DNA of 38,104 bases from Comamonadaceae bacterium. Lineage in GTDB: Bacteria; Pseudomonadota; Gammaproteobacteria; Burkholderiales; Burkholderiaceae_C. The notes beneath the pieces were generated by a model. The model saw only the letters and a program-made list of their open reading frames with translations. It did no database searches and had not been told where the DNA came from. The DNA is taken from positions 1 to 38,104 of the forward strand of contig CANJWZ010000041.1 in assembly GCA_947478725.1 (NCBI GenBank), given 5' to 3'. This document shows positions 8,812 through 17,040 of this stretch, in pieces. The position numbers and the translations under genes were made by a program. The number at the start of each line of letters is the position of its first letter. The first letter of the stretch is position 1.

Positions 8812-8859
8812 TGAGTGCAGAATTGGCGCTAAACGCAATAATCCTGCAAAATATACGAT

Positions 8860-9333
8860 ATGCAAACACTAGACAAGCTCGATCGGCACATTCTGCGCAG
8901 TCTGCAACTGGACGGTAGAGCCACCTACGACCAGTTGGCCGAACAGGTCAGTCTGTCGCCCAGCGCGGTGCTGCGGCGCGTCAAACGGCTGGAAGAGTCC
9001 GGCGTGATTGATCGCTACGTGGCCCTTGTCAAGCCCGAAAGTGTGGGCCTGAGCCTGACGGCGCACTTGAACGTGCGGCTGGAAAAGCACACCGAAAGCC
9101 ACAAACGTAACCCGATGGACCTGTTTCGCGCCAGCGTGCATGCCTGGCCTGAAGTGGTGGAATGCGTGGCGCTGACCGGCGAGATGGACTACTTTCTGCG
9201 CGTGGTGGTGCAGGACATGGCGCATTACAGCCGCTTTGTGATGGACACACTTCTCAAGCACGCCAGCGTGCAAGACTGCAAAACCAGCTTTGTGCTGGAC
9301 AGGGTGAAGGCGACCACGGCTGTACCGATGTAA
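8860..9333 (+). CDS. Lrp/AsnC family transcriptional regulator
   Basis: The 157-aa protein begins LDKLDRHILRSLQLDGRATYDQLAEQVSLSPSAVLRRVKRLEESGVI, the classic AsnC-type helix-turn-helix (residues ~4-50). It continues with the RAM ligand-binding domain, including VVECVALTGEMDYFLRVVVQDM. Proteins of this family sense amino acids and form octamers. It is divergent from hppD with 109 bp between starts, so control of the aromatic amino-acid genes, and autoregulation, is likely (inference). It resembles Lrp-type activators of phenylalanine/tyrosine catabolism, but the effector cannot be told from sequence. Confidence 0.93.
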   Translation: MQTLDKLDRHILRSLQLDGRATYDQLAEQVSLSPSAVLRRVKRLEESGVIDRYVALVKPESVGLSLTAHLNVRLEKHTESHKRNPMDLFRASVHAWPEVVECVALTGEMDYFLRVVVQDMAHYSRFVMDTLLKHASVQDCKTSFVLDRVKATTAVPM

Positions 9334-9373
9334 AGGGCTTTGAACATTTGGCTACGTTTGGATACGTTATGTT

Positions 9374-9664
9374 GTGATTCAATTTACAGATTCAAATTTC
9401 GCAAAAGTAGCAGTCGCGCCTGCTGAATTGCCACCTGCAAAAGCTCTCCCACCAACGGTTAAGCCTAGTCCAACGGTATCAAAACCAGCAGTAAGCACTG
9501 TTCCCAACAACATGCCTGTTGAACCCGTTGCTGTACCTGCCATAACAGCTCCGCGCAACCCAACACCGCAGGTGGTGCAACCGTCGCCTCAAACGAAATC
9601 TGCAGAGCCTGTGTCACCCTCCGGGATCTGTTGTACAAGCACTGTGACGGCGACCCTCTTTTAA
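9374..9664 (+). CDS. Possible small proline-rich protein (doubtful)
   Basis: A GTG-initiated frame of 96 codons is rich in Pro, Val, Ala and Thr, with PPxxxP-like spacing resembling a TonB-type periplasmic linker. It has no signal peptide, no folded domain and no clear Shine-Dalgarno. Its end overlaps the end of the convergent vapC by 4 bp. It may be a real small protein, a fragment of a larger gene, or a chance frame. I keep it only because the composition is unusual and this stretch otherwise holds nothing. Confidence 0.22.
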   Translation: MIQFTDSNFAKVAVAPAELPPAKALPPTVKPSPTVSKPAVSTVPNNMPVEPVAVPAITAPRNPTPQVVQPSPQTKSAEPVSPSGICCTSTVTATLF

Positions 9665-10116
9665 GGGGAGCTGATGTGCGCTTGTCGTTCAGCCTGCGTA
9701 GCCAACAAGCTGGGTATGCCCGCATCAAAGCTGAGCAGCCTCATGCCGCTCTTGATAGCCGCTGTCAGCAGCCAGGCATCGGTGATTTGCCTGTGTCCGT
9801 AAAGCCCGCCCGTACACGTTGCCAATACTTCTGCAAAGCCAAAATCAAGATTCACAAATCTGTGCTGCGTATGGCTGGTGTTGCGCAGCAGCAGCTCTGC
9901 GGCATCATTAACTGTGATTTTCGCCGCCGCCGAGCCTGAAAACGCAGGCTGCAACACCACCCGAACAAATGCGCCTTGGGTCATTGCACAAGTTGCCCAG
10001 CCTTGTACTGCATGGGTTTTAAACCACGCCAGCATCCTGCCGTGGTGCTCATGTGAGGGCCAGCACAGCGCAATCAGTGCATTGGCATCAAGCAGGTGCG
10101 CGTCTGGCGCGATCAA
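9661..10116 (-). CDS. vapC: VapC-like PIN-domain toxin
   Basis: The 151-aa PIN-domain protein shows the first acidic residue in HLLDANALIAL and the later acidic pair in RQITDAWLLTAAI and LLSFDAGI, the Mg-binding set of PIN ribonucleases. Such toxins cleave tRNA or rRNA and are held inactive by VapB. The start is TTG: the first codon overlaps the vapB stop as TTGA, so translation is coupled. No later ATG would preserve the first active-site strand. Confidence 0.88.
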   Translation of the reverse strand: MIAPDAHLLDANALIALCWPSHEHHGRMLAWFKTHAVQGWATCAMTQGAFVRVVLQPAFSGSAAAKITVNDAAELLLRNTSHTQHRFVNLDFGFAEVLATCTGGLYGHRQITDAWLLTAAIKSGMRLLSFDAGIPSLLATQAERQAHISSP

Positions 10117-10340
10117 GCAGCGTCTTCCAATAGCTCTTTGACTTGAGCTTCAGTCGCTTTTGGTGTGTCCGCAGGCAAGTCAAACACCCACACGCCGCCC
10201 GTTTGTTTAAACGTCATTTTCTCAAGGCTGCTGCGCCGAATCAGTTCTGATACGGCCTGCCCGAGTTTGATTGCGCGGGCTTTGGCGTAAGCCTGTGCCG
10301 TAGCAAAGGCATCGTCTTCAATGGTGAGGGTGGTGCGCAT
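10113..10340 (-). CDS. vapB: VapB-like ribbon-helix-helix antitoxin
   Basis: The 75-aa protein begins MRTTLTIEDDAFATAQAYAKARAIKLGQAVSELIRR, an N-terminal ribbon-helix-helix DNA-binding segment. The acidic C-terminal tail is suited to neutralising the PIN toxin. It precedes vapC with a 4-bp overlap, the usual antitoxin-first order. It probably represses its own promoter through the repeated GTGATGC sites upstream. Confidence 0.88.
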   Translation of the reverse strand: MRTTLTIEDDAFATAQAYAKARAIKLGQAVSELIRRSSLEKMTFKQTGGVWVFDLPADTPKATEAQVKELLEDAA

Positions 10341-10396
10341 GTGATGCCCGATAGATTAAGTGATGCGATTTTATGATTTTTGCATCAATATGGCAA
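10341..10396 (-). promoter_or_regulatory. vapBC promoter with candidate operator repeats
   Basis: On the minus strand, TTGCCA (10391-10396) and TAAAAT (10368-10373) are 17 bp apart, each matching the sigma-70 consensus at 5 of 6 positions. GTGATGC occurs on the plus strand at 10341-10347 and again at 10360-10366, 19 bp apart, flanking the start side of the promoter. GATGC/GCATC (10362-10366 and 10382-10386) forms an inverted repeat across the -10. These are good VapB operator candidates. Confidence 0.6.
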
Positions 10397-10424
10397 ATCA
10401 GAGTTACTTATCGTTAATGATTTC

Positions 10425-10480
10425 GCTATTATTTCAGGAGCTGCTCACACAGATATTTATTCGTCTGCAGGCCAAAAAGG
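10425..10480 (+). repeat. Dispersed palindromic element, copy 2 (intergenic)
   Basis: It starts GCTATTATTTCAGGAGCTGC and ends near GTCTGCAGGCC. It lies in the 377-bp space between vapB and the GNAT gene. Apart from this element, a short CCCC-AAA-GGGG hairpin (10538-10548) and the vapB promoter, I see nothing in that space. Confidence 0.75.
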
Positions 10481-10717
10481 CACCTGAAAACTTTTGAGGC
10501 AAAAATAAACTTTCCGCGCGCCATTTTTGGCTCTGCTCCCCAAAGGGGCCGTTTTGAAGACCTTTGAGTTTGCAATACTAGTGAAAACCCTTATATTTGT
10601 GTGATGTTCTACCCCGGCACCCTTTTAAGAGCTCCTTTAGGCGCAAGCCAAGAGTTCTTTCGCGCCCCCAGCGACGCACTTACCGAGTCTGTCTTGCTGC
10701 CGTAAGCTCGCGCCACC

Positions 10718-11341
10718 ATGGTTCCCATCCGCTCCATCGGCCCTCGCCACAGCGAGCGCATCACTGCGCACCTGCTGAGCCTGAGCCCGCACGACCGCTA
10801 CCTGCGCTTTGGCTATGCCGCCAACGACGAGCAGATTGGCCGCTATGTGACGGGCTTGAAATTTGAGCGCGATGAGATTTTTGGCATTTACAACCGCAAG
10901 CTCAAATTGATCGCTATGGCGCATCTGGCCTATTCGACCGATCCGCAGCTCAACAGCTGTGCCGAGTTTGGTGTGTCTGTGCTCGGCACCGCACGTGGCC
11001 GTGGTTACGGCTCTCGCCTGTTCGACCGGGCCGTGATGCATGCCCGCAATGACGGGGTCGACATGATGTTCATTCACGCCTTGAGCGAGAACACCGTCAT
11101 GCTGAACATGGCCCACAAGGCGGGAGCCACGATAGAGCGCGATGGCAGCGAGAGCGAAGCTTACTTGTTGCTGCCGCCCGCCGACCTTGACTCGCGCATC
11201 ACCGAAATGTTTGACGAACAGATCGCCCAGACCGACTACCGCCTGAAAGTGCAGGCCAAACAGTTCTGGCGCTTTCTGTCAGCGGTCCAGGATGTGCGGC
11301 GTGGCGTGCGGGAACATAAGCCCCCACGGGCGCTCGACTAG
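10718..11341 (+). CDS. GNAT family N-acetyltransferase
   Basis: The 207-aa protein has a GNAT core. The acetyl-CoA pyrophosphate loop is seen in GVSVLGTARGRGYGSRLFDRA (the R-G-x-G-x-G/S pattern, around residues 88-108), followed by MMFIHALSENTVMLNMAHKAGAT, the usual last strand and helix. It transfers an acetyl group to an unknown amine acceptor. The C-terminal ~50 residues are an extra helical tail. The start ATG has a weak Shine-Dalgarno. The next gene is about 150 bp away, so this may be a single-gene transcript. Confidence 0.88.
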   Translation: MVPIRSIGPRHSERITAHLLSLSPHDRYLRFGYAANDEQIGRYVTGLKFERDEIFGIYNRKLKLIAMAHLAYSTDPQLNSCAEFGVSVLGTARGRGYGSRLFDRAVMHARNDGVDMMFIHALSENTVMLNMAHKAGATIERDGSESEAYLLLPPADLDSRITEMFDEQIAQTDYRLKVQAKQFWRFLSAVQDVRRGVREHKPPRALD

Positions 11342-11383
11342 CGTGTAGCTTCCTGCCCTGCGACGGGGCCGCTGCGCCTGCGG

Positions 11384-11400
11384 CCCGGCAAAGCCGGTTC
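11384..11400. repeat. GC-rich hairpin repeat, second copy
   Basis: CCCGGCAAAGCCGGTTC is the exact reverse complement of 7561-7577 and is self-complementary (CCGGC-AAA-GCCGG). It lies between the GNAT gene and the CBS-domain gene. It belongs to a second, GC-rich dispersed family distinct from the AT-rich palindromic element. Confidence 0.6.
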
Positions 11401-11489
11401 CGCGGCCTCCTCTGGTACTGATCACACTGATGGGGGCTCTGCAACGGAACTGCGCTATCCTTGCACGCTTAGCAACTACCGAACACCCT

Positions 11490-12383
11490 GTGTCCGACAA
11501 CCCTCCCAGTAGGCCTTCTAAAAACGAAGCCAAACACGAAGCAAAGCATGAAGACAAACGCGGCTTTTTGCAAAAGGTCGCTGAGATGCTTCACCCCGGG
11601 CCCGACTCCAAAGACGAGCTGATTGAAACGCTGGTCGAAGCGCAAGACAACGACGTGATCGGTGCGCAAAGCCGCGAAATGCTCGAAGGCGTGATCCGCA
11701 TGGCCGACATGACCGCAGGCGACGTGATGGTGGCGGCACCACGCATGGACCTGGTGAACATCGACGCGCCGTTTGACGAGCTGCTGCATCTGATCATCGA
11801 CACAGCGCACTCGCGCTTTCCGGTCTACGAGGGCGAAAAAGAAAACATCATTGGCATTTTGATGGCCAAGGATTTGCTCAAACTCCAGCGCGCGCCCGAA
11901 CTGAACATCAAAGCCCTGCTGCGCCCGGCTGTATTTGTGCCCGAGAGCAAGGGCCTGAACGATTTGCTGCGCGAGTTCAGGGGCACCAGAAATCATCTGG
12001 CCATCGTGATCGACGAGTTTGGCCGCACCGCCGGCCTCATCACGATTGAAGACGTGCTGGAGCAAATTGTGGGTGAAATTGAAGACGAGTTTGACATTGC
12101 CGAGGACGATGGCGATATTTTTGGCTTGCCCGACCGCAGCTTTCGGGTCAGCGGTGACACCTCGATCGAACGTGTCAGCGAAGCCTTTGGCGTGGCGCTG
12201 GTGGACGCTGACTTTGACACCATTGGCGGCTTGGTCGCTCACCGCATGGGCCACGTGCCCAAGCGCGGCGAGGGCTTTGCGCTCAGCGGCCTGCAATTTA
12301 CCGTGCTGCACACCAAGGGCGGCGCGGTCAAGTGGTTCAAGGTCGCACCTGTGGGCGTGAAAACCAGCCTTGACTTGACTTGA
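11490..12383 (+). CDS. corC: CorC/HlyC-type CBS-domain protein (Mg/Co efflux family)
   Basis: This 297-aa soluble protein has paired CBS domains (about residues 65-185: MTAGDVMVAAPRMDLVNID, SRFPVYEGEKENIIGILMAKDLL, NHLAIVIDEFGRTAGLITIEDVLEQIVGEIEDEFD) and a C-terminal transporter-associated domain (RSFRVSGDTSIERVSEAFG). This is the CorC/YbeX layout, whose exact transport role is debated. I chose the GTG at 11490, giving MSDNPPSRPS, rather than the ATG at 11430 because the longer N-terminus is not family-like. The N-terminus carries three imperfect 12-nt repeats (11526-11561) encoding EAKH, EAKH, EDKR. The stop overlaps the lnt start (TGATG), the classic ybeX-lnt pairing. Confidence 0.9.
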   Translation: MSDNPPSRPSKNEAKHEAKHEDKRGFLQKVAEMLHPGPDSKDELIETLVEAQDNDVIGAQSREMLEGVIRMADMTAGDVMVAAPRMDLVNIDAPFDELLHLIIDTAHSRFPVYEGEKENIIGILMAKDLLKLQRAPELNIKALLRPAVFVPESKGLNDLLREFRGTRNHLAIVIDEFGRTAGLITIEDVLEQIVGEIEDEFDIAEDDGDIFGLPDRSFRVSGDTSIERVSEAFGVALVDADFDTIGGLVAHRMGHVPKRGEGFALSGLQFTVLHTKGGAVKWFKVAPVGVKTSLDLT

Positions 12384-13972
12384 TGCGCGTTTTTAATCGC
12401 CACTCTGCTATTGTTTCAGTAGCTGGTTGCGCACATGCCCTGAGCATCGCGTGGCCTTTCAGCTTTGGCTTGGGGCATGGCCAGCCGGTCTGGTGGCTGC
12501 AATTGCTGGCCATGTGCTTGCTGGCCTGGCAACTGGACAAGGCCAACACCAAACGGCAGGGCGCCTGGGTCGGTTGGCTGTTTGCTGGCGTCATGCAGGT
12601 GGCTACCTGGTGGTGGCTGTTTATATCGCTGCACACCTATGGCGGCCTGGCAGAACCTTTGGCTGTCATTGCCATTGTTGGACTGGCGGCATTTTTAGCG
12701 CTTTACTACGCTGCGGCTTGTGCGCTGTTTGTAGCGCTCGCCCCTGCCAACCGAGCCGGTCGTGCTGCCTTGTTTTCGGCACTGTGGCTGCTGGCGGAGC
12801 TGGCCCGCGTCGCGCTGTTCACCGGGTTCCCGTGGGGGCAGGGCGGATATGCGCAGCTCGATGGGCCGTTTGCTGATCTCGCCAAGATGGTCGGTGTGCA
12901 TGGTTTGACGTTTGCTGCTGCGTTGCTGGCCGCAGGTGTGGCGGGGCAGATCGCCAGGCCTAGCCGGCTGGGTGCAGCGGTGATGGCAGCAGCACTGCTG
13001 TCAGCGGTGGGGCTTGGTTTTGCGCTCAAGGCCGATGCAGGGGCATCGGTATTTTCAAATGCGGTGGCATCGCCCTTCACCGTCACCTTGTTGCAAGGCA
13101 ATATCGCCCAAGACGAAAAGTTTCGGCCCAGCGGCGGCATACCGGATGCGCTCAAGTGGTACCAGTCACAACTGCTGGCAGCCACCACATCGCTGGTCGT
13201 CACGCCTGAAACCGCCGTACCGCTGCTGCCCAACCAGTTGCCCGCAGGCTATATAGACACCTTGGTCAACCGCTTCATCAAACCTTCGTCGGGCGCAGCA
13301 CCCACCGCGGCATTGGTGGGTATTCCGCTCGGCAACAGTCAGCAGGGCTATACCAACTCGGTGATCGCCTTGAAACCTGCGTCGTCCAACACCGTTTACC
13401 AATATGACAAGCACCACCTGGTGCCCTTCGGTGAATTCGTCCATCCGCTGTTCAAGTGGTTTTTAAGCATCGTCAACATTCCGCTGGCAGACTTCAACAG
13501 CGGCGCTGTCAGCCAGCCATCGCTGGACTGGCAAGGCCAGCGTATTGCGCCCAACATTTGTTATGAGGATTTGTTTGGTGAAGAGCTGGCTGCCCGGTTT
13601 ATTGACCCCAGCGCCGCGCCCACCCTGATGGTCAACATCAGCAATATCGGCTGGTTTGGCAACACCATTGCCATTGACCAGCACCTGAACATCTCCCGCA
13701 TGCGCGCCATCGAGTTTGAGCGCCCCATGGTGCGCGCCACCAATACTGGCGCTACCGCCATCATTGACCATACCGGCCGGGTGACTTACCTGCTGCCACG
13801 CCACACCCGCGGCGTGCTGGTGGGCAATGTGCAGGGCCGTGACGGCATCACGCCCTATGCCTGGTGGGCCGCCCGCTTTGGCTTGTGGCCTTGGTGGGCG
13901 TTGATTGTAGCTATTATTTTAATAGCTACTCGCGCACGATTTCATTGGGCTAAAGCCCGATTTGATAGGTAA
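12383..13972 (+). CDS. lnt: Apolipoprotein N-acyltransferase
   Basis: This 529-aa inner-membrane enzyme adds the third acyl chain to lipoproteins. The N-terminal half has several hydrophobic membrane segments and the periplasmic nitrilase domain follows. The catalytic triad is visible as E276 (VTPETAVP), K343 (YDKHHLVPFGE) and C393 (NICYEDLFGEE), close to E. coli E267/K335/C387. The start ATG overlaps the corC stop by one base. Unusually, both ends of the coding region resemble the dispersed palindromic element: residues ~9-17 (12407-12433) and the last ~21 residues (13907-13969) are encoded by copies in the same orientation and frame. Confidence 0.95.
   Translation: MRVFNRHSAIVSVAGCAHALSIAWPFSFGLGHGQPVWWLQLLAMCLLAWQLDKANTKRQGAWVGWLFAGVMQVATWWWLFISLHTYGGLAEPLAVIAIVGLAAFLALYYAAACALFVALAPANRAGRAALFSALWLLAELARVALFTGFPWGQGGYAQLDGPFADLAKMVGVHGLTFAAALLAAGVAGQIARPSRLGAAVMAAALLSAVGLGFALKADAGASVFSNAVASPFTVTLLQGNIAQDEKFRPSGGIPDALKWYQSQLLAATTSLVVTPETAVPLLPNQLPAGYIDTLVNRFIKPSSGAAPTAALVGIPLGNSQQGYTNSVIALKPASSNTVYQYDKHHLVPFGEFVHPLFKWFLSIVNIPLADFNSGAVSQPSLDWQGQRIAPNICYEDLFGEELAARFIDPSAAPTLMVNISNIGWFGNTIAIDQHLNISRMRAIEFERPMVRATNTGATAIIDHTGRVTYLLPRHTRGVLVGNVQGRDGITPYAWWAARFGLWPWWALIVAIILIATRARFHWAKARFDR
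12407..12433 (+). repeat. Dispersed palindromic element, copy 3 (start of lnt)
   Basis: GCTATTGTTTCAGTAGCTGG followed by TTGCGCA matches the 5' arm of the family. It is read in frame as AIVSVAG near the Lnt N-terminus. The match fades downstream into ordinary Lnt sequence, so only the arm is claimed. Confidence 0.55.
13907..13969 (+). repeat. Dispersed palindromic element, copy 4 (end of lnt)
   Basis: GTAGCTATTATTTTAATAGC is the most nearly palindromic copy. It continues TACTCGCGCACGATTTCATT and then GGGCTAAAGCCC, itself a hairpin. It encodes the last residues of Lnt (VAIILIATRA onward), and the lnt stop codon lies just past it. Confidence 0.75.
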
Positions 13973-13979
13973 AACAGTC

Positions 13980-14008
13980 TTTTTCAGGCTTTAAAAACCC
14001 GATAAAAT
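13980..14008 (+). promoter_or_regulatory. Candidate glyQ promoter with very short leader
   Basis: TAAAAT at 14003-14008, within GATAAAATAG, is a good -10 box. The region 17 bp upstream (TTTTTC, 13980-13985) is a poor -35. The glyQ ATG at 14015 lies only 7 nt after the -10, so a transcript from this promoter would be leaderless or nearly so. No Shine-Dalgarno is visible between them, which fits. Confidence 0.42.
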
Positions 14009-14014
14009 AGACCC

Positions 14015-14920
14015 ATGTTAAGTTTTCAAGACATCATCCTTACCCTGCAAAGCTATTGGGCCAAGCAAGGCTGCGCACTGCTCCAGCCGTACGACATGGA
14101 AGTCGGCGCAGGCACCTCCCACACTGCCACTTTTTTGCGCGCCCTTGGCCCTGAGCCGTGGAAGGCCGCCTACGTGCAACCCAGCCGCCGCCCCAAAGAT
14201 GGCCGTTACGGCGAAAACCCCAACCGCCTGCAGCATTACTACCAGTACCAGGTCGTGCTCAAGCCTGCACCTGCCAACATTCTGGAGCTGTATTTGGGCA
14301 GCCTGGAAGCACTGGGTTTTGACCTGAAGCAAAACGACATTCGCTTTGTAGAAGACGACTGGGAAAACCCAACGCTGGGCGCTTGGGGTCTGGGCTGGGA
14401 GGTGTGGCTCAATGGCATGGAAGTGACCCAGTTCACCTACTTTCAGCAAGTCGGCGGCATTGACTGCAAGCCCATCACAGGCGAGATCACCTACGGCCTG
14501 GAGCGCCTGGCGATGTACCTGCAAGGGGTAGACAACGTTTACAACTTGAAGTGGACAGACGGCCTGAGCTATGGAGACGTTTACAAGCAAAACGAGGTCG
14601 AGCAATCGACCTACAACTTCGAGCACAGCGATGCAGACTTTTTATTCACCGCATTCACTGCGCATGAAAAGCAGGCCAAGCATTTGATTGAAGCGCAACT
14701 GGCGCTGCCCGCTTACGAGCAGGTACTCAAAGCCGCCCACAGTTTTAATTTGCTGGATGCACGCGGCGCCATCAGCGTCACAGAGCGTGCCGCCTACATT
14801 GGCCGCATTCGCAACCTGGCCCGCGCTGTGGCGCAAAGCTATTACGAATCCAGAGAGCGCCTGGGCTTTCCGATGGCGCCGCGTGAGTGGGTGGCGCAGA
14901 TGGTGAAGAAGGCAGCATAA
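14015..14920 (+). CDS. glyQ: Glycine--tRNA ligase, alpha subunit
   Basis: The 301-aa class II synthetase subunit starts [49 protein letters not shown], the hallmark GlyQ N-terminus. It includes [33 protein letters not shown] (motif 2 region) and [13 protein letters not shown]. It carries the catalytic adenylation site of the alpha2beta2 enzyme that charges tRNA-Gly. The length is normal. glyS starts 2 nt after its stop. Confidence 0.98.
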   Translation: MLSFQDIILTLQSYWAKQGCALLQPYDMEVGAGTSHTATFLRALGPEPWKAAYVQPSRRPKDGRYGENPNRLQHYYQYQVVLKPAPANILELYLGSLEALGFDLKQNDIRFVEDDWENPTLGAWGLGWEVWLNGMEVTQFTYFQQVGGIDCKPITGEITYGLERLAMYLQGVDNVYNLKWTDGLSYGDVYKQNEVEQSTYNFEHSDADFLFTAFTAHEKQAKHLIEAQLALPAYEQVLKAAHSFNLLDARGAISVTERAAYIGRIRNLARAVAQSYYESRERLGFPMAPREWVAQMVKKAA

Positions 14921-14922
14921 GA

Positions 14923-17028
14923 ATGACAACAAAGAATCTGTTGGTTGAACTGTTTGTAGAAGAGCTGCCGCCCAAGGCCTTGAAAAAGCTCGGCGATGCG
15001 TTTGCGGGTGTGTTGTTTGACCAGCTCAAAGCGCAGGGGCTGACAACTTCTGAATCGGCGTTGACATCGTTTGCATCGCCACGCCGATTGGCTGCGCACG
15101 TGAGCTATGTTTTGCCCCAAGCCGCAGACAAAGCCGTGTCGCAAAAGCTGATGCCGGTGTCTGTGGGGCTGGATGCGGCTGGCAATGCCACGCCCGCACT
15201 GCTTAAAAAACTGGCGGCGCTTGGCGCTGATGCTTCTAGCGTGGCGGGTTTGACGCGCGCGCCTGATGGCAAGGCCGAGGCGCTGTTTTATGACAGGCGG
15301 GTCAAAGGTGCCACGCTTGCCGAAGGCCTGCAAAAGGCCCTGCTGGACGCGATTGCCAAACTGCCTATTCCCAAAGTCATGACCTATCAGTTGGCCGATG
15401 GCTGGAGCGACGTGAAGTTTGTGCGGCCTGCGCATGGCCTGGTGGCTTTGCATGGCGCTGATGTGGTGGCGATTGAGGCGCTGGGCTTGAAGGCTGGCAA
15501 CACCACCCATGGCCATCGCTTTGAAGCGCTGGTTGACCCTGTGGTGTTGCAGCACGCAGACAGCTACGCCGCAACATTGGCCAAAGACGGCGCCGTGATC
15601 GCCAGCTTTGCAGAACGCCGCGCCGAAATTGTGCGGCAGTTGGCCGCTGCAGCCAGCACGATCGGCGGCGGCGTGACCGCGATTGACGACGACGCCTTGC
15701 TCGACGAAGTCACCGCGCTGGTCGAGCGACCCAATGTGCTGGTATGTGAGTTTGAAAAAGAATTTCTGGATGTGCCGCAGGAGTGTTTGATTCTGACCAT
15801 GAAGGCGAATCAAAAATACTTTCCGCTCCTCGATTCAAGCGGCAAGCTGACCAACAAGTTTTTGGTCGTCAGCAACATCAGTCCCAAAGACCCGAGTTTT
15901 GTGATCGGCGGCAACGAGCGGGTGGTGCGCCCGCGCCTGGCTGACGCCAAGTTCTTTTTTGACCAGGACCGCAAGAAGACATTGCAGTCGCGGGTTGAGG
16001 GCTTGAGCAAAGTTGTGTATCACAACAAGCTGGGCTCGCAGGGCGAACGGGTTGAGCGGGTGCGGGCGATTGCCGGGGCAATTGGCCAGCAACTGGGTGG
16101 TGATGTGCTGGCCAAAAAAGCCGACCAGGCCGCGCAACTGGCCAAGACCGACTTGGTGACTGACATGGTGGGCGAGTTCCCTGAGCTGCAGGGCATCATG
16201 GGTCGCTACTACGCCTTGAACGATGGCCTGGGTGCTGATGTCGCCGACGCGATTGAAGACCACTACAAGCCGCGCTTTGCGGGCGACGACTTGCCCCGCA
16301 ACGATGTGGGATTGGTGGTGGCACTGGCGGACAAGCTGGAGACGTTGGTGGGGATGTTTGGCATTGGTAACTTGCCAACAGGGGACAAGGATCCGTTTGC
16401 ATTGCGCAGGCATGCGCTAGGCATGATCCGCATGCTGACCGAAAAAGATTTGCAGCTTGGCGTCATTGAGCTGGTCAAGGCAGCGGCCCCCGTGTTTGGC
16501 GACAAAATTGATGGCACAACCGACGCGCTGGAGGATTTCATCTATGACCGCTTTGCGGGCTTGTTACGCGAACAAGGTTATTCCGCACAAGAAGTCGAAG
16601 CAGTACTGGTTCTCAAACCTCAGCGTCTTGGCGATGTCTCCCAACGCCTGGCCGCAGTCCGCACCTTCGCAGCCCTGCCAGAAGCCCCAGCGCTCGCCGC
16701 AGCCAACAAACGCATAGCCAACATCCTCAAAAAAGGCGATGCGGTAGACCCTCACGTCAGTCAAGCACTGCTCACCGAGCCCGCTGAAATCGCACTGCAC
16801 AAAGCGATGAGCGGCGTTGTCCCCAAAGCCAACGCCCAGTTTGAAGCAGGCGACTACACCGCCTCTCTCCAAACACTAGCAGCGCTGCGTTTGACGGTGG
16901 ATGACTTCTTTAACGGCGTGATGGTCAACGCCGAGCAGATGGACTTGCGGCTGAATCGTCTCGGCCTGCTGGCCACGCTGCACAACGCCATGAACCGTGT
17001 GGCTGACCTTTCCAAACTCGCAGCCTGA
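14923..17028 (+). CDS. glyS: Glycine--tRNA ligase, beta subunit
   Basis: The 701-aa beta subunit binds tRNA-Gly. It shows the family N-terminus NLLVELFVEELPPKALKKL, the central ECLILTMKANQKYFPLLD and FFFDQDRKKTLQSRVEGL blocks, an HD-like region (LVTDMVGEFPELQGIMGRYYA), and a C-terminal anticodon-binding domain ending DDFFNGVMVNAEQMDLRLNRLGLL. The open frame reaches back to 14887, but the ATG at 14923 gives the family N-terminus and sits 2 nt after the glyQ stop, implying coupled translation. Confidence 0.97.
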   Translation: MTTKNLLVELFVEELPPKALKKLGDAFAGVLFDQLKAQGLTTSESALTSFASPRRLAAHVSYVLPQAADKAVSQKLMPVSVGLDAAGNATPALLKKLAALGADASSVAGLTRAPDGKAEALFYDRRVKGATLAEGLQKALLDAIAKLPIPKVMTYQLADGWSDVKFVRPAHGLVALHGADVVAIEALGLKAGNTTHGHRFEALVDPVVLQHADSYAATLAKDGAVIASFAERRAEIVRQLAAAASTIGGGVTAIDDDALLDEVTALVERPNVLVCEFEKEFLDVPQECLILTMKANQKYFPLLDSSGKLTNKFLVVSNISPKDPSFVIGGNERVVRPRLADAKFFFDQDRKKTLQSRVEGLSKVVYHNKLGSQGERVERVRAIAGAIGQQLGGDVLAKKADQAAQLAKTDLVTDMVGEFPELQGIMGRYYALNDGLGADVADAIEDHYKPRFAGDDLPRNDVGLVVALADKLETLVGMFGIGNLPTGDKDPFALRRHALGMIRMLTEKDLQLGVIELVKAAAPVFGDKIDGTTDALEDFIYDRFAGLLREQGYSAQEVEAVLVLKPQRLGDVSQRLAAVRTFAALPEAPALAAANKRIANILKKGDAVDPHVSQALLTEPAEIALHKAMSGVVPKANAQFEAGDYTASLQTLAALRLTVDDFFNGVMVNAEQMDLRLNRLGLLATLHNAMNRVADLSKLAA

Positions 17029-17040
17029 TCAAAGCACCCC

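Noticed and set aside
11469..12311. Minus-strand frame of 280 codons opposite corC
   Set aside because: Antisense shadow of the CBS-domain gene, with His/Gln/Val-rich noise composition.
14842..15813. Minus-strand open frame of 323 codons opposite glyS
   Set aside because: Shadow of the highly conserved glyS frame; Arg/His/Gln-rich, with no recognisable domain.
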